A program made the translations under genes and the position numbers. A DNA stretch of 64,000 nucleotides from Achromobacter sp. AONIH1 (lineage in GTDB: Bacteria > Pseudomonadota > Gammaproteobacteria > Burkholderiales > Burkholderiaceae_B): positions 2,294,001 to 2,358,000 of the forward strand of contig NZ_CP026124.1 in NCBI RefSeq assembly GCF_002902905.1, in the 5' to 3' direction. Shown piece after piece: positions 17,606-26,419 of the stretch. Every line of letters begins with the position of its first letter. Position 1 is the first letter of the stretch. The notes under the pieces were generated by a model. The model was not told the origin of the DNA and made no database searches. It worked only from the letters and a program-made list of their open reading frames with translations.

Positions 17606-19549
17606 TTAGACCTCCGCAAGCACCGCTACGCGATCTACAAGCTGGCGAACGCTCTGCCGCACATCCTCGGTGACGGACCGCGGCATGAGAGCCTCTGGCA
17701 CAGCCGCGTCGTGCTGGTAGTCGCCCATGATGACCCGGATGATCGCGGGCACGTTGGTCGGCGTCACCGCGTCAATGGCCGCACGATCACCTAGGTCGGG
17801 GTGAGGCTGGGTCAGCATGCGGTACAGGTCCCACGAATCGGCGTGCGGGCACTGGTTCATGAGCACTTGGGCCAGCTTGTGCTTGAGCGGCACCAGTTGC
17901 CAGTCGGGAACCCGCTGCCCCCGGTTGCCCAGGCTGATCGACAGCAGCTTGCCCGCCTTCAGCTCGCGGTTGATCTGGTCCTTGGACTTCCCGGCCAGCT
18001 TGCCGAATAGCGGGACCGGCAGATTGTTCGGCGACTCGTAGATGGCCAGCATTTCCTCGCGCTCGCGCTGGATGGCGGACACTTCCGGCTCCGGGGCATG
18101 CACCGGAGGCGGCGGCACCTGCGACAGCCTCTGGAACGTGATTCCACCGCTGTTAGGGGTCACGACGATGGGCGTGGCCACCACGGGCGGCAAACCAGCG
18201 ACTGCGGGCTCGGCCACCGGAGGGACCGCGCCCACCGCTTCCTCTACTTCCGCCATCGCCGGTACCCCGTCGATACGGATGGTCAGGTGCGCGCTCGCGG
18301 CTTCCACTTCGCCCTGTTCGAGCAGGTCGAGACGGTCTGCCCAGTCCTGCATCATGCGGCGTCGCGGCTCTACGTACTTGGCATGGTTGTAGGCCGAGCT
18401 GACCTTGTTCGGGTCGGAGTGCGAAAGCTGCGCGTCCACCCAAATCTTCGGATAGCCGATTTCGTTGAGTGCCGTCGAAATGGTGCCGCGGATGCCGTGG
18501 CCGGTCAGGCGCCCCTCATACCCCATGAGCTGCACGGCCTTGTTGAGGGTGTTCTCGCTGATGCGCTTCTTGAGTTCGCTGCGGTGCGACAGCAGGTACT
18601 TCTGCGCCGGCCGCATCACGCCCAGGAGATAGCGCACGATCTCGATGGCCTGCAGGGACAGGGGCACGATGTAGGGCGGCACGTCCTGCGGGCGCTTCCC
18701 GGCCTTGCGCATTTCGTCCTGGAGCTGCTTGACGACCTGCGGCGGAATGATCCACAAACCGCGGTCGAGGTCGAATTGCTCAGGCTCGGCCAGCCGTAGC
18801 TCGCCCGTGCGCACCCCCGTCAGGAACAGCAGCCGGACGCCAAGCTGGGTCTGCCAGCCGCGGGGGTTGTAGAGCCGGAGCTTCTGAAGGAACTCGGGCA
18901 GCTCGGGCAGGTGCAAGTAGGGGTTGTGAGCCACCGGGGGCTTGGGCTCAGCCACCACGTCCAGGTCCGCGGCCGGGTTGACTTCCAGCCCCTCGGCGAT
19001 GACCAGGGCATAGCGGAACATCTGGTTGAACCAGGTGCGGACTTTCTCGGCGGTGGTGAACGCCTTGCGCTTCTCGATTGCCGCCACGACGCCCACGAGT
19101 TGGGGGCGACGAATGTCGTAGATCGACATCTTCCCCAGAGTAGGCAGCACGTCCTTGTTGAAAATGCGCAGGATCTGCGACAGCGTGCTCTGGCGGCCTT
19201 CCTTGAGTTCCTTGCGGCGATGCTCGACCCAGGCATCGAAGACGTTCTTGAAGGTGTATTCGCCCGCCAGCTTGGCCGCGTGCCGGCGCTGGTCGCGTTC
19301 GATTTGGGGATCGATCCCCCTGGCGAGCAGGGCTTGGGCCTTGTCCCGCTCGGTGCGGGCCTCACGCAGGCTGAGGGCGGGATAGCCGCCCAGGGACATG
19401 CGCTTTTGCTTGCCCAGCCAGTAGTAGCGGAAGATCCACGACTTGCCGCCTGCGGCAGAGACCATCAGGCCCAGGCAGTCGTTGTCGGAGAGGGTGTAGC
19501 GTTTGCCGGTGGTCCTTGCCTGCCGGACGGTCAGATCAGAGAGTGCCAT
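17606..19549 (-). CDS. int: ICE tyrosine integrase (P4/IntB13 family, long form)
   Basis: 647 residues, the long form typical of ICEclc-like elements. The N-terminal DUF4102 arm-binding domain covers about residues 1-90, the core-binding helices 100-200, and the catalytic domain 215-400 with R247 (TGVRTGELR), H351 and R354 (HGIRG), H377 (LSHSDPNK) and nucleophile Y387 (SSAYNHA). A proline/valine-rich linker and an extra C-terminal domain (residues ~480-647) follow. It faces away from the intact tRNA-Gly 230 bases upstream, the arrangement expected for integration into the 3' end of that gene. A hairpin covers its ribosome site. Confidence 0.93.
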   Translation of the reverse strand: MALSDLTVRQARTTGKRYTLSDNDCLGLMVSAAGGKSWIFRYYWLGKQKRMSLGGYPALSLREARTERDKAQALLARGIDPQIERDQRRHAAKLAGEYTFKNVFDAWVEHRRKELKEGRQSTLSQILRIFNKDVLPTLGKMSIYDIRRPQLVGVVAAIEKRKAFTTAEKVRTWFNQMFRYALVIAEGLEVNPAADLDVVAEPKPPVAHNPYLHLPELPEFLQKLRLYNPRGWQTQLGVRLLFLTGVRTGELRLAEPEQFDLDRGLWIIPPQVVKQLQDEMRKAGKRPQDVPPYIVPLSLQAIEIVRYLLGVMRPAQKYLLSHRSELKKRISENTLNKAVQLMGYEGRLTGHGIRGTISTALNEIGYPKIWVDAQLSHSDPNKVSSAYNHAKYVEPRRRMMQDWADRLDLLEQGEVEAASAHLTIRIDGVPAMAEVEEAVGAVPPVAEPAVAGLPPVVATPIVVTPNSGGITFQRLSQVPPPPVHAPEPEVSAIQREREEMLAIYESPNNLPVPLFGKLAGKSKDQINRELKAGKLLSISLGNRGQRVPDWQLVPLKHKLAQVLMNQCPHADSWDLYRMLTQPHPDLGDRAAIDAVTPTNVPAIIRVIMGDYQHDAAVPEALMPRSVTEDVRQSVRQLVDRVAVLAEV

Positions 19550-19558
19550 TTCGAGGCT

Positions 19559-19576
19559 CCTAAGTTATGACTTAGG
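19559..19576 (-). promoter_or_regulatory. Hairpin CCTAAGT-N4-ACTTAGG overlapping the integrase ribosome site
   Basis: A perfect 7-bp inverted repeat with a 4-base loop ends ten bases before the integrase ATG at 19549. Read on the minus strand, its second arm plus the next two bases form ACTTAGGAG, which contains the AGGAG ribosome site. It could fold in the mRNA and hide the site, or be an operator for Int or Xis. Confidence 0.6.
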
Positions 19577-19618
19577 CCTAATGCTCGTCATGGTTCCCGC
19601 TCAGCCCCAGCAACTATC

Positions 19619-19677
19619 CGGTAGCCGTCCCAACCGTATTCTTGTGCCTCAATTGGTCACTCAAAAACGGTAGCTGT
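19619..19677. repeat. Two near-identical 10-bp direct repeats in the int-att interval
   Basis: CGGTAGCCGT (19619-19628) and CGGTAGCTGT (19668-19677) differ at one base and lie between the integrase gene and the attachment site. Arm-type integrase or excisionase binding sites are expected here. This is a candidate only. Confidence 0.35.
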
Positions 19678-19707
19678 GGGTGGATTTCCGTGGCGCTCGC
19701 TGGAATG

Positions 19708-19728
19708 AAAAAAGGGGCCGAAGCCCCT
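19708..19728 (-). terminator. Rho-independent terminator downstream of tRNA-Gly
   Basis: On the minus strand, AGGGGC-TTCG-GCCCCT is followed by a run of six T. It lies 48 bases after the tRNA 3' end and would end the tRNA transcript before the integrase gene. Confidence 0.8.
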
Positions 19729-19775
19729 CTTTTCAACGACTTACAGACGTCAGTAGAAGTCTGTAGATCACTATC

Positions 19776-19791
19776 TGGAGCGGGAGACGAG
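19776..19791. other. Attachment site core of the first element, inside tRNA-Gly 3' end
   Basis: TGGAGCGGGAGACGAG on the plus strand, identical to 45396-45411. ICEclc-type integrases are known to recombine at the 3' end of tRNA-Gly(GCC), about 18 bp. The match here is 16 bp and stops on both sides. Confidence 0.8.
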
Positions 19792-19851
19792 TCTCGAACT
19801 CGCGACCTCAACCTTGGCAAGGTTGCGCTCTACCAACTGAGCTACTCCCGC
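19776..19851 (-). tRNA. tRNA-Gly (anticodon GCC)
   Basis: The minus strand from 19851 to 19776 folds as a standard tRNA: acceptor GCGGGAG pairing with CTCCCGC, D arm AGCTCAGTTGGTAGAGC, anticodon stem CAACC/GGTTG with loop TTGCCAA, T arm with GTTCGAGAC, discriminator T and encoded CCA. The anticodon GCC reads GGC/GGU glycine codons. Its last 16 bases (19776-19791) are repeated at 45396-45411. The intact copy next to an integrase marks the integrase-side junction of the first element. A hairpin (TACAGAC/GTCTGTA, 19742-19765) and a terminator follow. Confidence 0.97.
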
Positions 19852-19998
19852 GTTTTTGGCTGGCGTCGCCGTCATGCCGACAGCGCCGTTGCCTGCGCCT
19901 GGCTTTCGGGTCAATCAACCGGAACCAAGGCGGGAGCGAATTCTACCCGAATTCCGGATTTGCGCAAAACCGCGATGCGCCAGCGTCCGGGGTGTCGC

Positions 19999-20592
19999 TC
20001 AGGACGCGTTCTGCAGGCGCTGTCCGCGCCGCGCCAGGCGCCAGCCCGGACCGCCCATGTGGCCCAGCGTGCCGTCCTTGACGACCCAGTGATGCCACAG
20101 CGCGGCGCCGATGTGCGCGGCCAGCAGGGCGTAGAGCAGGAAGCCGAGCCATTCGTGGGCCTGGACCATGTAGCGGACCAGCTGCGGATCGGCGTCCACC
20201 AGCCGGGGGAAGTCCCAGCCCATGCCGGGCATCGGAATGACCAGGCCCTTGGCGTTGACGATGACCCAGCCGGCCAGGCATTCGCCCAGCACGAAGACAT
20301 ACATGGCCAGGTGGACGATGTGGGCGCACCACTGCTGCAGGGTGGTCGCGCCGATGGGTTTGGCGCGGCTCGCGCGCAGCGCGCTGCGCATCAGCATCAC
20401 GACCAGCAGCGCCATGCCGCTGCCGATGTGCACGATCATGATCGGCCGCATCCGCAGGTCGGCGTGCTCTACCAGCAGATGGCGCAGTTCGCCGGCCAGC
20501 ACCAGCGAACACATCAGGGCCACGCTCAGCCAATGCAAGGCGATCTGGGCTCGGGAATAGCCGCCGTGGGCGGCATGAATAGGCGGGTTCAT
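19999..20592 (-). CDS. Cytochrome b561-family membrane protein
   Basis: 197 residues with four hydrophobic helices and histidines placed for two hemes: RAQIALHWL, MIVHIGSGMALL, IVHLAMYVFVLGE and QAHEWLGFLLYALLAAHIG. This is the CybB-like family that passes electrons between quinone and periplasmic partners. The ATG at 20592 gives MNPPIHAAHGGYS. It starts the chromosomal segment after the tRNA and points toward it. No partner gene is adjacent. Confidence 0.87.
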   Translation of the reverse strand: MNPPIHAAHGGYSRAQIALHWLSVALMCSLVLAGELRHLLVEHADLRMRPIMIVHIGSGMALLVVMLMRSALRASRAKPIGATTLQQWCAHIVHLAMYVFVLGECLAGWVIVNAKGLVIPMPGMGWDFPRLVDADPQLVRYMVQAHEWLGFLLYALLAAHIGAALWHHWVVKDGTLGHMGGPGWRLARRGQRLQNAS

Positions 20593-20886
20593 GCTTCGTC
20601 GTTCCTGGGTTGCGCGCCTGTCGGCGCCGAAAAAAAAGCGCCATTGAAGCGGCGCGGCGTAGCGGACGCCACGCTTCTCAGGGTTTTCTAAATAGAAGTG
20701 CGCGCGATTGCGTCGCGTCGACGGACCGCGCAATTTAGATTCGTTTTGGAAACGTTGAGGCCGCGCATGCGCGGTGCCAAGATGCCGGCCTTTCCCCGAA
20801 GGCGGCACGCCGATCCGCCGCCCGCGCGCCGTGCCGCGCGAGGGATCCGCCGCGAGCGCGGCGCTCTTTGGATACCAAGCGCAATC

Positions 20887-21315
20887 ATGAAGACTTTCAA
20901 TCTGCGGCGTGGCCGCGCCGCGCAGCAGGGCTTCACCTTGCTGGAACTGCTGGTCGTGTTGCTGATCATCGCCTTGCTGGCGGGCTACGTCGGGCCCAAG
21001 CTCTTTTCCCAGGTCGACCGCGCCAAGGTGCGCGCCACCCAGGCGCAGATGAAGACGCTGGGCGATGCGCTGGTGCAGTACCGGCTGGACGTGGGCAGCT
21101 ATCCCTCGTCCGACCAGGGATTGCAGGCGCTGGTCAAGGCGCCGCAGGGCATATCGAATTGGTACGGCCCCTACCTGGCGAAGGACGTGCCCGCCGATGC
21201 GTGGGGGCGGCCCTATCAGCTGAACGTGCCGGGGCGCGGCGGCGAGGCAGAGATCGTTTCGCTGGGCGAGGAAGGCCGGGCGGGCGGCAATGGGGAACTG
21301 GTTTATGGCCTCTAG
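20887..21315 (+). CDS. gspG: Type II secretion major pseudopilin GspG
   Basis: 142 residues. A short basic leader ends in the prepilin peptidase site QQG/FTLLELLVVLL with the conserved glutamate at +5, followed by GYVGPKLFSQVDRAKVRATQAQM, the signature of GspG. The C-terminal part has PSSDQGLQALV and DAWGRPY, also classic for GspG, whose calcium site lies here. It opens a tightly packed plus-strand operon running to 30006. No prepilin peptidase gene is in the window. The preceding ~295 bases show no gene. Confidence 0.92.
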   Translation: MKTFNLRRGRAAQQGFTLLELLVVLLIIALLAGYVGPKLFSQVDRAKVRATQAQMKTLGDALVQYRLDVGSYPSSDQGLQALVKAPQGISNWYGPYLAKDVPADAWGRPYQLNVPGRGGEAEIVSLGEEGRAGGNGELVYGL

Positions 21316-21784
21316 GGCGCGCGCCGCGCTGGCGGTCGCCTGCCTGTTGTCGGCTTCCGCCGCGAGCGCGGCGCCCGATTGCTGGCGCGCCGCCGGCCAG
21401 CGCCACGGCATCGATCCCTTGCTGCTCTATGCCATCGCCAGCGCGGAGTCGTCGCTCGATGCCCGGGCCATCAACCGCAATCGCGACGGCAGCCATGACA
21501 TCGGCCTGATGCAGATCAACAGCATGCACCTGCCCGACCTCGCGCGCCAGGGCATCACGCGCCAGCGCCTGCTGGACGAGCCCTGCCTGTCGATCGACGT
21601 GGGCGCGTCCATCCTGTCCGGTTTTATCAGGCGGCATGGCCGCACCTGGCGCGCCGTCGGCGCGTACAACGCCGGCAGCGCGGCGAACCGAGAGGCCGCC
21701 AGGACGCGCTATGTCGAGCGGGTATGGCCGCTGTACCTGGAATTGGCGGGCGAGCGCGAACGGCGCCGCCGGGTTGGCGGCTGA
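21305..21784 (+). CDS. Exported lytic transglycosylase (SLT/IagB-like)
   Basis: 159 residues with a signal peptide (AALAVACLLSASAASAA) and an SLT domain. The catalytic glutamate is in YAIASAESSLDARAIN, followed by DIGLMQINSMHL and VGAYNAGS, the standard motifs of Slt70-like/IagB peptidoglycan lyases. The ATG overlaps the end of gspG. Such an enzyme opens the peptidoglycan for assembly of trans-envelope machines; its presence inside the secretion operon is less usual for T2SS than for T3SS or T4 systems. Confidence 0.88.
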   Translation: MASRARAALAVACLLSASAASAAPDCWRAAGQRHGIDPLLLYAIASAESSLDARAINRNRDGSHDIGLMQINSMHLPDLARQGITRQRLLDEPCLSIDVGASILSGFIRRHGRTWRAVGAYNAGSAANREAARTRYVERVWPLYLELAGERERRRRVGG

Positions 21785-21785
21785 C

Positions 21786-22985
21786 ATGGGCGGCGAATAC
21801 AGGGTCCGGCTGTTGCGGCGGGACCAGGTCTGCGAGCGCGTATGCCGCGCCGGCAGCAAGGACGCCGCCGTCGCGCAGATCGGCCCGGATGAGGGCGTGG
21901 TCCTGGACGTGCAGCGCGTCAGGCCCGCGCGCATCGCGGGCGCCGCCGGCAAGCGCCGCCGCATCTCGCTGGGCCTGCTGCTGCAGGAGCTGTCGGCGCT
22001 GCTGGAGGCGGGGCTGGCCCTGATCGAAGCCCTTGAGGCTCTGAGCGACAAGGCCGGCGCCGGCAGCCGCCAGGTGCAGGCCGTGCTCGCGGCCCTGCTC
22101 AAGGAGCTGTACCAGGGGCAACCCCTGTCGAAGGCCATGCAGGCGCAGCCGGACGTATTCCCGGAGTTGCTGGTGGCCACCGTGGCGTCGGCCGAGGGCA
22201 GCGGGCAGCTGCCACAGGCGCTGCGGCGTTATCAGCACTACGAGCTGCGGATCGAGAACATCCGCAAGAGGGTCGTGGGCGCGTTGCTGTATCCGGCCGC
22301 CGTGGTCGCGGTCGGCTTCGGCGTCCTGATGTTCATGCTGTTCTTCGTGATCCCGCGCTTCGCCGTGGTGTTCGAAAGCCTGCAGGCCCTGCCGGCCACG
22401 GCGCAGGCCCTGCTGTGGTGGGCGCGGCTGGTGCGGGAACACGGCATGGCGCTGGGCGCGGGCATCGCCGGCGTGATCGCAGCTGCCGTGCTGGCGTTGC
22501 GCACGGCGCGCATCCGCGCGGCGCTGGCCGCGTTGATCTGGCGGCTGCCCAAGCTGCGCGACGTGGCCTTTCTGTTCGTGCTGGCGCGCTTCTATCGGAC
22601 GGTGGGGCTGCTGGTCGAAGGCGGCACGCCGGTGCTGCAGGCGCTGGAGTTGTCGCGGCGCCTGTTGCCGCAACGGCTGGCCGCGAGGCTGGAACAGGCT
22701 CTGGCCGAGCTGCGCGCCGGCAAGGCGGTGAGCGAGACGCTGGCCGCGCACGGACTGACCACGCCGGTGGCCCGCCGCCTGCTGCGGGTGGGCGAGCACA
22801 GCGGCGACCTGGGCGGCATGTGCGAACGGATCGCGCTGTTTCACGATAGCACCCTGGACCATGCGGTCGAGGTTTTCGGAAAGGTCTTCGAGCCATTGCT
22901 GATGCTGGTGGTCGGCGCAATGGTGGGGACCATCGTGGTGCTGCTGTACATGCCGATCTTCGAATTGGCCAGCAGCATGGGATAG
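21786..22985 (+). CDS. gspF: Type II secretion inner-membrane platform GspF
   Basis: 399 residues, normal for GspF. Two T2SSF domains are visible: LLLQELSALLEAGLALIEAL (about residue 65) and FVLARFYRTVGLLVEGGTPV (about 265), each followed by membrane helices such as ALLYPAAVVAVGFGVLMFML and MLVVGAMVGTIVVLLYMPIF. The protein transmits motion from the GspE ATPase to the pseudopilus. Its ATG comes one base after the stop of the transglycosylase gene. Confidence 0.92.
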   Translation: MGGEYRVRLLRRDQVCERVCRAGSKDAAVAQIGPDEGVVLDVQRVRPARIAGAAGKRRRISLGLLLQELSALLEAGLALIEALEALSDKAGAGSRQVQAVLAALLKELYQGQPLSKAMQAQPDVFPELLVATVASAEGSGQLPQALRRYQHYELRIENIRKRVVGALLYPAAVVAVGFGVLMFMLFFVIPRFAVVFESLQALPATAQALLWWARLVREHGMALGAGIAGVIAAAVLALRTARIRAALAALIWRLPKLRDVAFLFVLARFYRTVGLLVEGGTPVLQALELSRRLLPQRLAARLEQALAELRAGKAVSETLAAHGLTTPVARRLLRVGEHSGDLGGMCERIALFHDSTLDHAVEVFGKVFEPLLMLVVGAMVGTIVVLLYMPIFELASSMG

Positions 22986-23027
22986 GCGCGCGGACAGGCG
23001 CCCGCGCCGTCCGGCCAGGAGATGAAC

Positions 23028-24605
23028 ATGACGGAATCGATGCCCGAATCCGGGACGACGCAGACGCAGGCGTGGATCGCGCGGCCCGGCCTGCTTGAGC
23101 AGGAACTCGCGCGCGCGCCACAGCTGCTGCCCATGGTCGCCATGGCGCTGGGCATGCAGCATATGGAGCCGGCCGACTGGGCCAGGGCCGTCGCCAGGCA
23201 CGACGTGCTGCCGCTGGCCGACGCCCTGCACTGCCGCGTCGCGATGGTGGAGCGGGACGGCGAGCTGCTGGCGGTCATGAGCGCGCCGCTGGACCGGCGC
23301 GTGCGGCTGTGGTTGCAGACGCGCTTCGAGGGCCGGCCGGTGTGGTTCGCGCTGGCCCTGCCGGGCGCGGTCGACGCCTGGCTCAAGCAGGCCGAGGCCA
23401 GCGAACGCGTGCTCGACGGCGTTGCCGTGGACGTTGCCGAGGACACGCTGGCCAAGGCGGTGGAGTCCATTTCCATCGCCTCGCTCGCCAAGGACGAAAG
23501 CCCGGTGATCCGGCTGGTGAACATGACGCTCTATGACGGCCTGCAGAGCCGCGCCAGCGATATCCACCTGGAGTCGGACGAGGAAGGGCTGCTGATCCGC
23601 TACCGCATCGACGGCGCGATGCTCACCATCCGCAAGGTGCCTGGCCAGCTGACCGCGAATCAGGTGATGTCGCGCCTGAAGGTGCTGTCCAGCCTGGATA
23701 TCGCCGAGAAGCGCGTGCCACAGGACGGGCGCTTCAAGGTCGAGCTGCAGGGCCGAGAGGTGGATTTCCGCGTGTCCATCATGCCGGGCAACCATGGCGA
23801 GAACGCGGTGCTGCGCCTGCTGGACCGCTCGCAGAAGGACGAGCGCCTCAGCCTGGATGGCCTGGGCTTTCCGGCGCAGACCGCCGCGCGCATCCGCGCG
23901 CTGGCGCAGCTGCCCTATGGCCTGACGCTGATCACGGGTCCGACGGGCAGCGGCAAGTCGACGACGCTGTATGGCGCGCTGTCCGAGCTGAACACCGGCG
24001 ACGAGAAGATCATCACCATCGAGGATCCGGTGGAGTACGAAATGGCCGGCGTGCTGCAGATTCCCGTCAACGAAAAGAAGGGACTGACCTTCGCGCGGGG
24101 GCTGCGCTCCATCCTGCGTCACGACCCGGACACGATCCTGGTGGGCGAGATCCGCGATGCGGAAACCGCCGCCATCGCGGTGCAGTCGGCGCTGACCGGG
24201 CACCGCGTGCTGTCTTCGGTGCATGCCAATGACGCGTTCAGCGTGATCGACCGCTTTCTCTATATGGATGTGGAGGCGGCCACGTTCCTGGAATCGCTCA
24301 ATGGCGTGGTGTCGCAGCGGCTGGTGCGGCGCCTGTGTCCCCATTGCGGCGGCGGGCCGGTCGCGCCGGCTGCGGCATGCGAGGCATGTCGCGGCACCGG
24401 CTTCCTGGGGCGCATCGCGCTGGCCGAGGTATTGCGCCTGGACAGCCGCATGAAATCGGCGCTGCTGGAACGGTCCCCGGAACGCAGGCAAGCGGCCCTG
24501 GCCGCCTGCGCCGACTATCAATCGATGCGCGATGCCGCCGGCGAGGCGGTCGCGCGCGGGCTGACGACTTATCAGGAGGTGTGCCGTGCCGTCGCTATGG
24601 AATGA
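23028..24605 (+). CDS. gspE: Type II secretion ATPase GspE
   Basis: 525 residues from the ATG at 23028, six bases after AGGAG; an ATG at 23022 directly abuts the ribosome site and is unlikely. Walker A GPTGSGKST is near residue 303, the Asp box HDPDTILVGEIRD and His box VLSSVHANDAF follow, and a tetracysteine zinc motif is present (CPHCGG ... CEACRG, near residue 437). This is the hexameric motor that drives pseudopilus extension. The next gene overlaps its 3' end by 20 bases. Confidence 0.93.
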   Translation: MTESMPESGTTQTQAWIARPGLLEQELARAPQLLPMVAMALGMQHMEPADWARAVARHDVLPLADALHCRVAMVERDGELLAVMSAPLDRRVRLWLQTRFEGRPVWFALALPGAVDAWLKQAEASERVLDGVAVDVAEDTLAKAVESISIASLAKDESPVIRLVNMTLYDGLQSRASDIHLESDEEGLLIRYRIDGAMLTIRKVPGQLTANQVMSRLKVLSSLDIAEKRVPQDGRFKVELQGREVDFRVSIMPGNHGENAVLRLLDRSQKDERLSLDGLGFPAQTAARIRALAQLPYGLTLITGPTGSGKSTTLYGALSELNTGDEKIITIEDPVEYEMAGVLQIPVNEKKGLTFARGLRSILRHDPDTILVGEIRDAETAAIAVQSALTGHRVLSSVHANDAFSVIDRFLYMDVEAATFLESLNGVVSQRLVRRLCPHCGGGPVAPAAACEACRGTGFLGRIALAEVLRLDSRMKSALLERSPERRQAALAACADYQSMRDAAGEAVARGLTTYQEVCRAVAME

Positions 24606-25320
24606 ACGCGCCATGCTGATCGACGCCGAGAAGGTGACGGTGCTGGCGCCGCTGGAGCATGGCCGCAGCCAGCCGCATGGCGGCGATCCGGCAGGCGCGG
24701 CCGGCGAATTGCTGGCCGGCCTGCGGCGCCGGCGCGGCGCGTGGCGCAACCGGCTGCGCGTGTGGATCGGCTATCCGTGGGCGCATGCGCAGGTGCTGCC
24801 CTGGCAAGCCACGCTGGGCGGCGGCGATCGTCAATGGGAGGCCTATGCGCGGGCGCTGATGCGCGAGCGCGGGGTCGCCGGACCGCTGCGCCTGCGGCTG
24901 GACGCGGGTCGCCATGGCCGCGCGCGGCTGGCTTTCGGCATCGACGACGGCCTGCTCGACGCGCTGGAGCGCACGGCCTCGGCTGGCGGCTGGCGGTTGT
25001 GGTCCTGCCACGATCTGCTGTCTTCCTGCCTGGCGCGGCATCGCGCCGCGCTGCGCGACAGCGGCGGCCTGGTGCTGGCCGAGACCGGTGCGCTGAGCTG
25101 CCTGTGGCGGTCCGCAAAGGGCTGGGAAGATCTGATCACGCTGCGCCGCGATCCGGGGCAGTCGTTGGAGACCTTGTTATCCGCGGCCGAACTGCTGTGC
25201 GGCCGCGCGGGCGGGAACGGCTATCGCTGGTCGTCCTTGTGCGCGCCGGATGCGCTGCCCTTGCCGGACGCCTCGCGCTGGCTGGGCGCGCCGCATCCCA
25301 TGCTGGCGGCGGCGGCATGA
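24586..25320 (+). CDS. Hypothetical protein in T2SS operon, possible GspL cytoplasmic-domain analogue
   Basis: 244 residues, soluble, with no signal peptide or helix long enough for a membrane segment. It begins inside the end of gspE and overlaps the next gene (ATGA). The position, between the ATPase and a PilN/GspL-type bitopic protein, and the mixed alpha/beta pattern (VLAETGALSCLWRSAKGW) suggest the actin-like cytoplasmic half of GspL or PilM, here split into its own gene. Sequence similarity alone does not prove this. Confidence 0.6.
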   Translation: MPSLWNERAMLIDAEKVTVLAPLEHGRSQPHGGDPAGAAGELLAGLRRRRGAWRNRLRVWIGYPWAHAQVLPWQATLGGGDRQWEAYARALMRERGVAGPLRLRLDAGRHGRARLAFGIDDGLLDALERTASAGGWRLWSCHDLLSSCLARHRAALRDSGGLVLAETGALSCLWRSAKGWEDLITLRRDPGQSLETLLSAAELLCGRAGGNGYRWSSLCAPDALPLPDASRWLGAPHPMLAAAA

Positions 25321-25847
25321 AGGCCCGGACGAGAGGGATGGCGGACTTCGCGCGGCGCGCCGGGCTCAATGGCGCCTGCCTGGTCGCCGGCCTGCTGCTG
25401 CTGGTCGTGGTTGGCCTGACGGCCTGGCGCGAATGGAGCGTCCTGGCCCTGCGCCGCGAGGTCGCGTCCATGGAGGACAGCCTGGCGCAGCGCCGCCTCC
25501 AGCAGGAACGCGAGCAGCGCCGCAGGCTGGCGCAATCGCCCGAGGAGCGTGAGATCGAGGCCCTGCTGTCGCGCCAGCGAGCCGAGGACCGGCTGCGGCC
25601 GGCCATCCTGCGCGCGGTCGAGAAGGCCTGGTCGCCGCGCGTGGCCATGCTGGGACTGAAGCTGGAGTCGGGCGGCAAGTCCGCTCGCGTGGAAATGCTG
25701 GTCGCCAGCCTGAAAGAGGCTTTCGCCTTCGTCCAGCGCCTGAACGCGGCGCAGCCGGGCTTTTACGCCGTGGTCGAGCGTCACGGCCTGCGGCCGGGCG
25801 ATCCGAACCAGGCCACCGTCGTGTCGATCCTGGTGGAGGTCCGATGA
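25317..25847 (+). CDS. Bitopic T2SS assembly protein, PilN/GspL C-terminal-like
   Basis: 176 residues: a short cytoplasmic head, one membrane helix (residues ~17-37, LVAGLLLLVVVGLTAW), a charged coiled-coil segment (QRRLQQEREQRRRLAQSPEE) and a ferredoxin-like tail (VEMLVASLKEAFAFVQRLN). This is the PilN / periplasmic GspL architecture. The start and stop overlap both neighbours. Together with the preceding soluble protein it would make up a split GspL. Confidence 0.7.
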   Translation: MKARTRGMADFARRAGLNGACLVAGLLLLVVVGLTAWREWSVLALRREVASMEDSLAQRRLQQEREQRRRLAQSPEEREIEALLSRQRAEDRLRPAILRAVEKAWSPRVAMLGLKLESGGKSARVEMLVASLKEAFAFVQRLNAAQPGFYAVVERHGLRPGDPNQATVVSILVEVR

Positions 25848-26419
25848 ACCTGCGTGCTGTGTTGGTCAAGCGCCGCGAGGCGTTGGGCAATGTTCCATTG
25901 CTGGCGTGCTGCCGCTGGCATCTGCAGCGCTGGCGCGCGGCGCTGGGCCGGGGCGGCCTGCTCGCGCTGGCAAGCGCCATCGTGCTGGCCGTCCACGGCG
26001 CCTTCGTGCTGTGGCCCGAGCAGGGCGAGCTGCGCCGCCAGCGCATCGAGCTGATCGCGCAATTGCAGGCCTGCCACACATCCGCGTCGGCGCCGGCCGC
26101 TGCCATGGAGCAGGTGCGCGCGCAGCTGCGCCTGGCGCTGGACCAGCGCAAGCTCGCCGTGATGGAGCAGCTGGGCGGGGCCGGGCTGCTGCTGATCGAC
26201 ATCCGCTATCGCGGCGAGGACGCCGTGCGCGGCAGCCTGCGGCGCACGTCGATGGATGTGTCGGCGGTGGGCTCCTACAAGGACCTGACCGCGGCGCTGG
26301 AGCTGCTGGCCGCGCAGCCGCTGCTGCGCATGGAGACGCTGGCGCTGGATCGCCAGCGCCCGGAGAACCGGCTGATCGAGGTGAAGATGAAGCTGAGCAT
26401 GCTGGGAGCGCCGCGATGA
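25844..26419 (+). CDS. Bitopic T2SS assembly protein, PilO/GspM-like
   Basis: 191 residues with one N-terminal membrane helix (GLLALASAIVLAVHGAFVLW, ~residues 39-58), a coiled-coil and a small alpha/beta tail (TSMDVSAVGSYKDLTAALEL, RPENRLIEVKMKLSML) that looks like the PilO/GspM periplasmic fold. It follows the PilN-like gene with overlapping ATGA and would form the inner-membrane platform with it. Assignment is from architecture and order. Confidence 0.68.
   Translation: MNLRAVLVKRREALGNVPLLACCRWHLQRWRAALGRGGLLALASAIVLAVHGAFVLWPEQGELRRQRIELIAQLQACHTSASAPAAAMEQVRAQLRLALDQRKLAVMEQLGGAGLLLIDIRYRGEDAVRGSLRRTSMDVSAVGSYKDLTAALELLAAQPLLRMETLALDRQRPENRLIEVKMKLSMLGAPR

Noticed and set aside
21627..24749. 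A very long open frame on the minus strand (about 1040 codons)
   Set aside because: It runs antisense to gspF, gspE and the transglycosylase gene, has no domain and reflects GC-rich codon bias.
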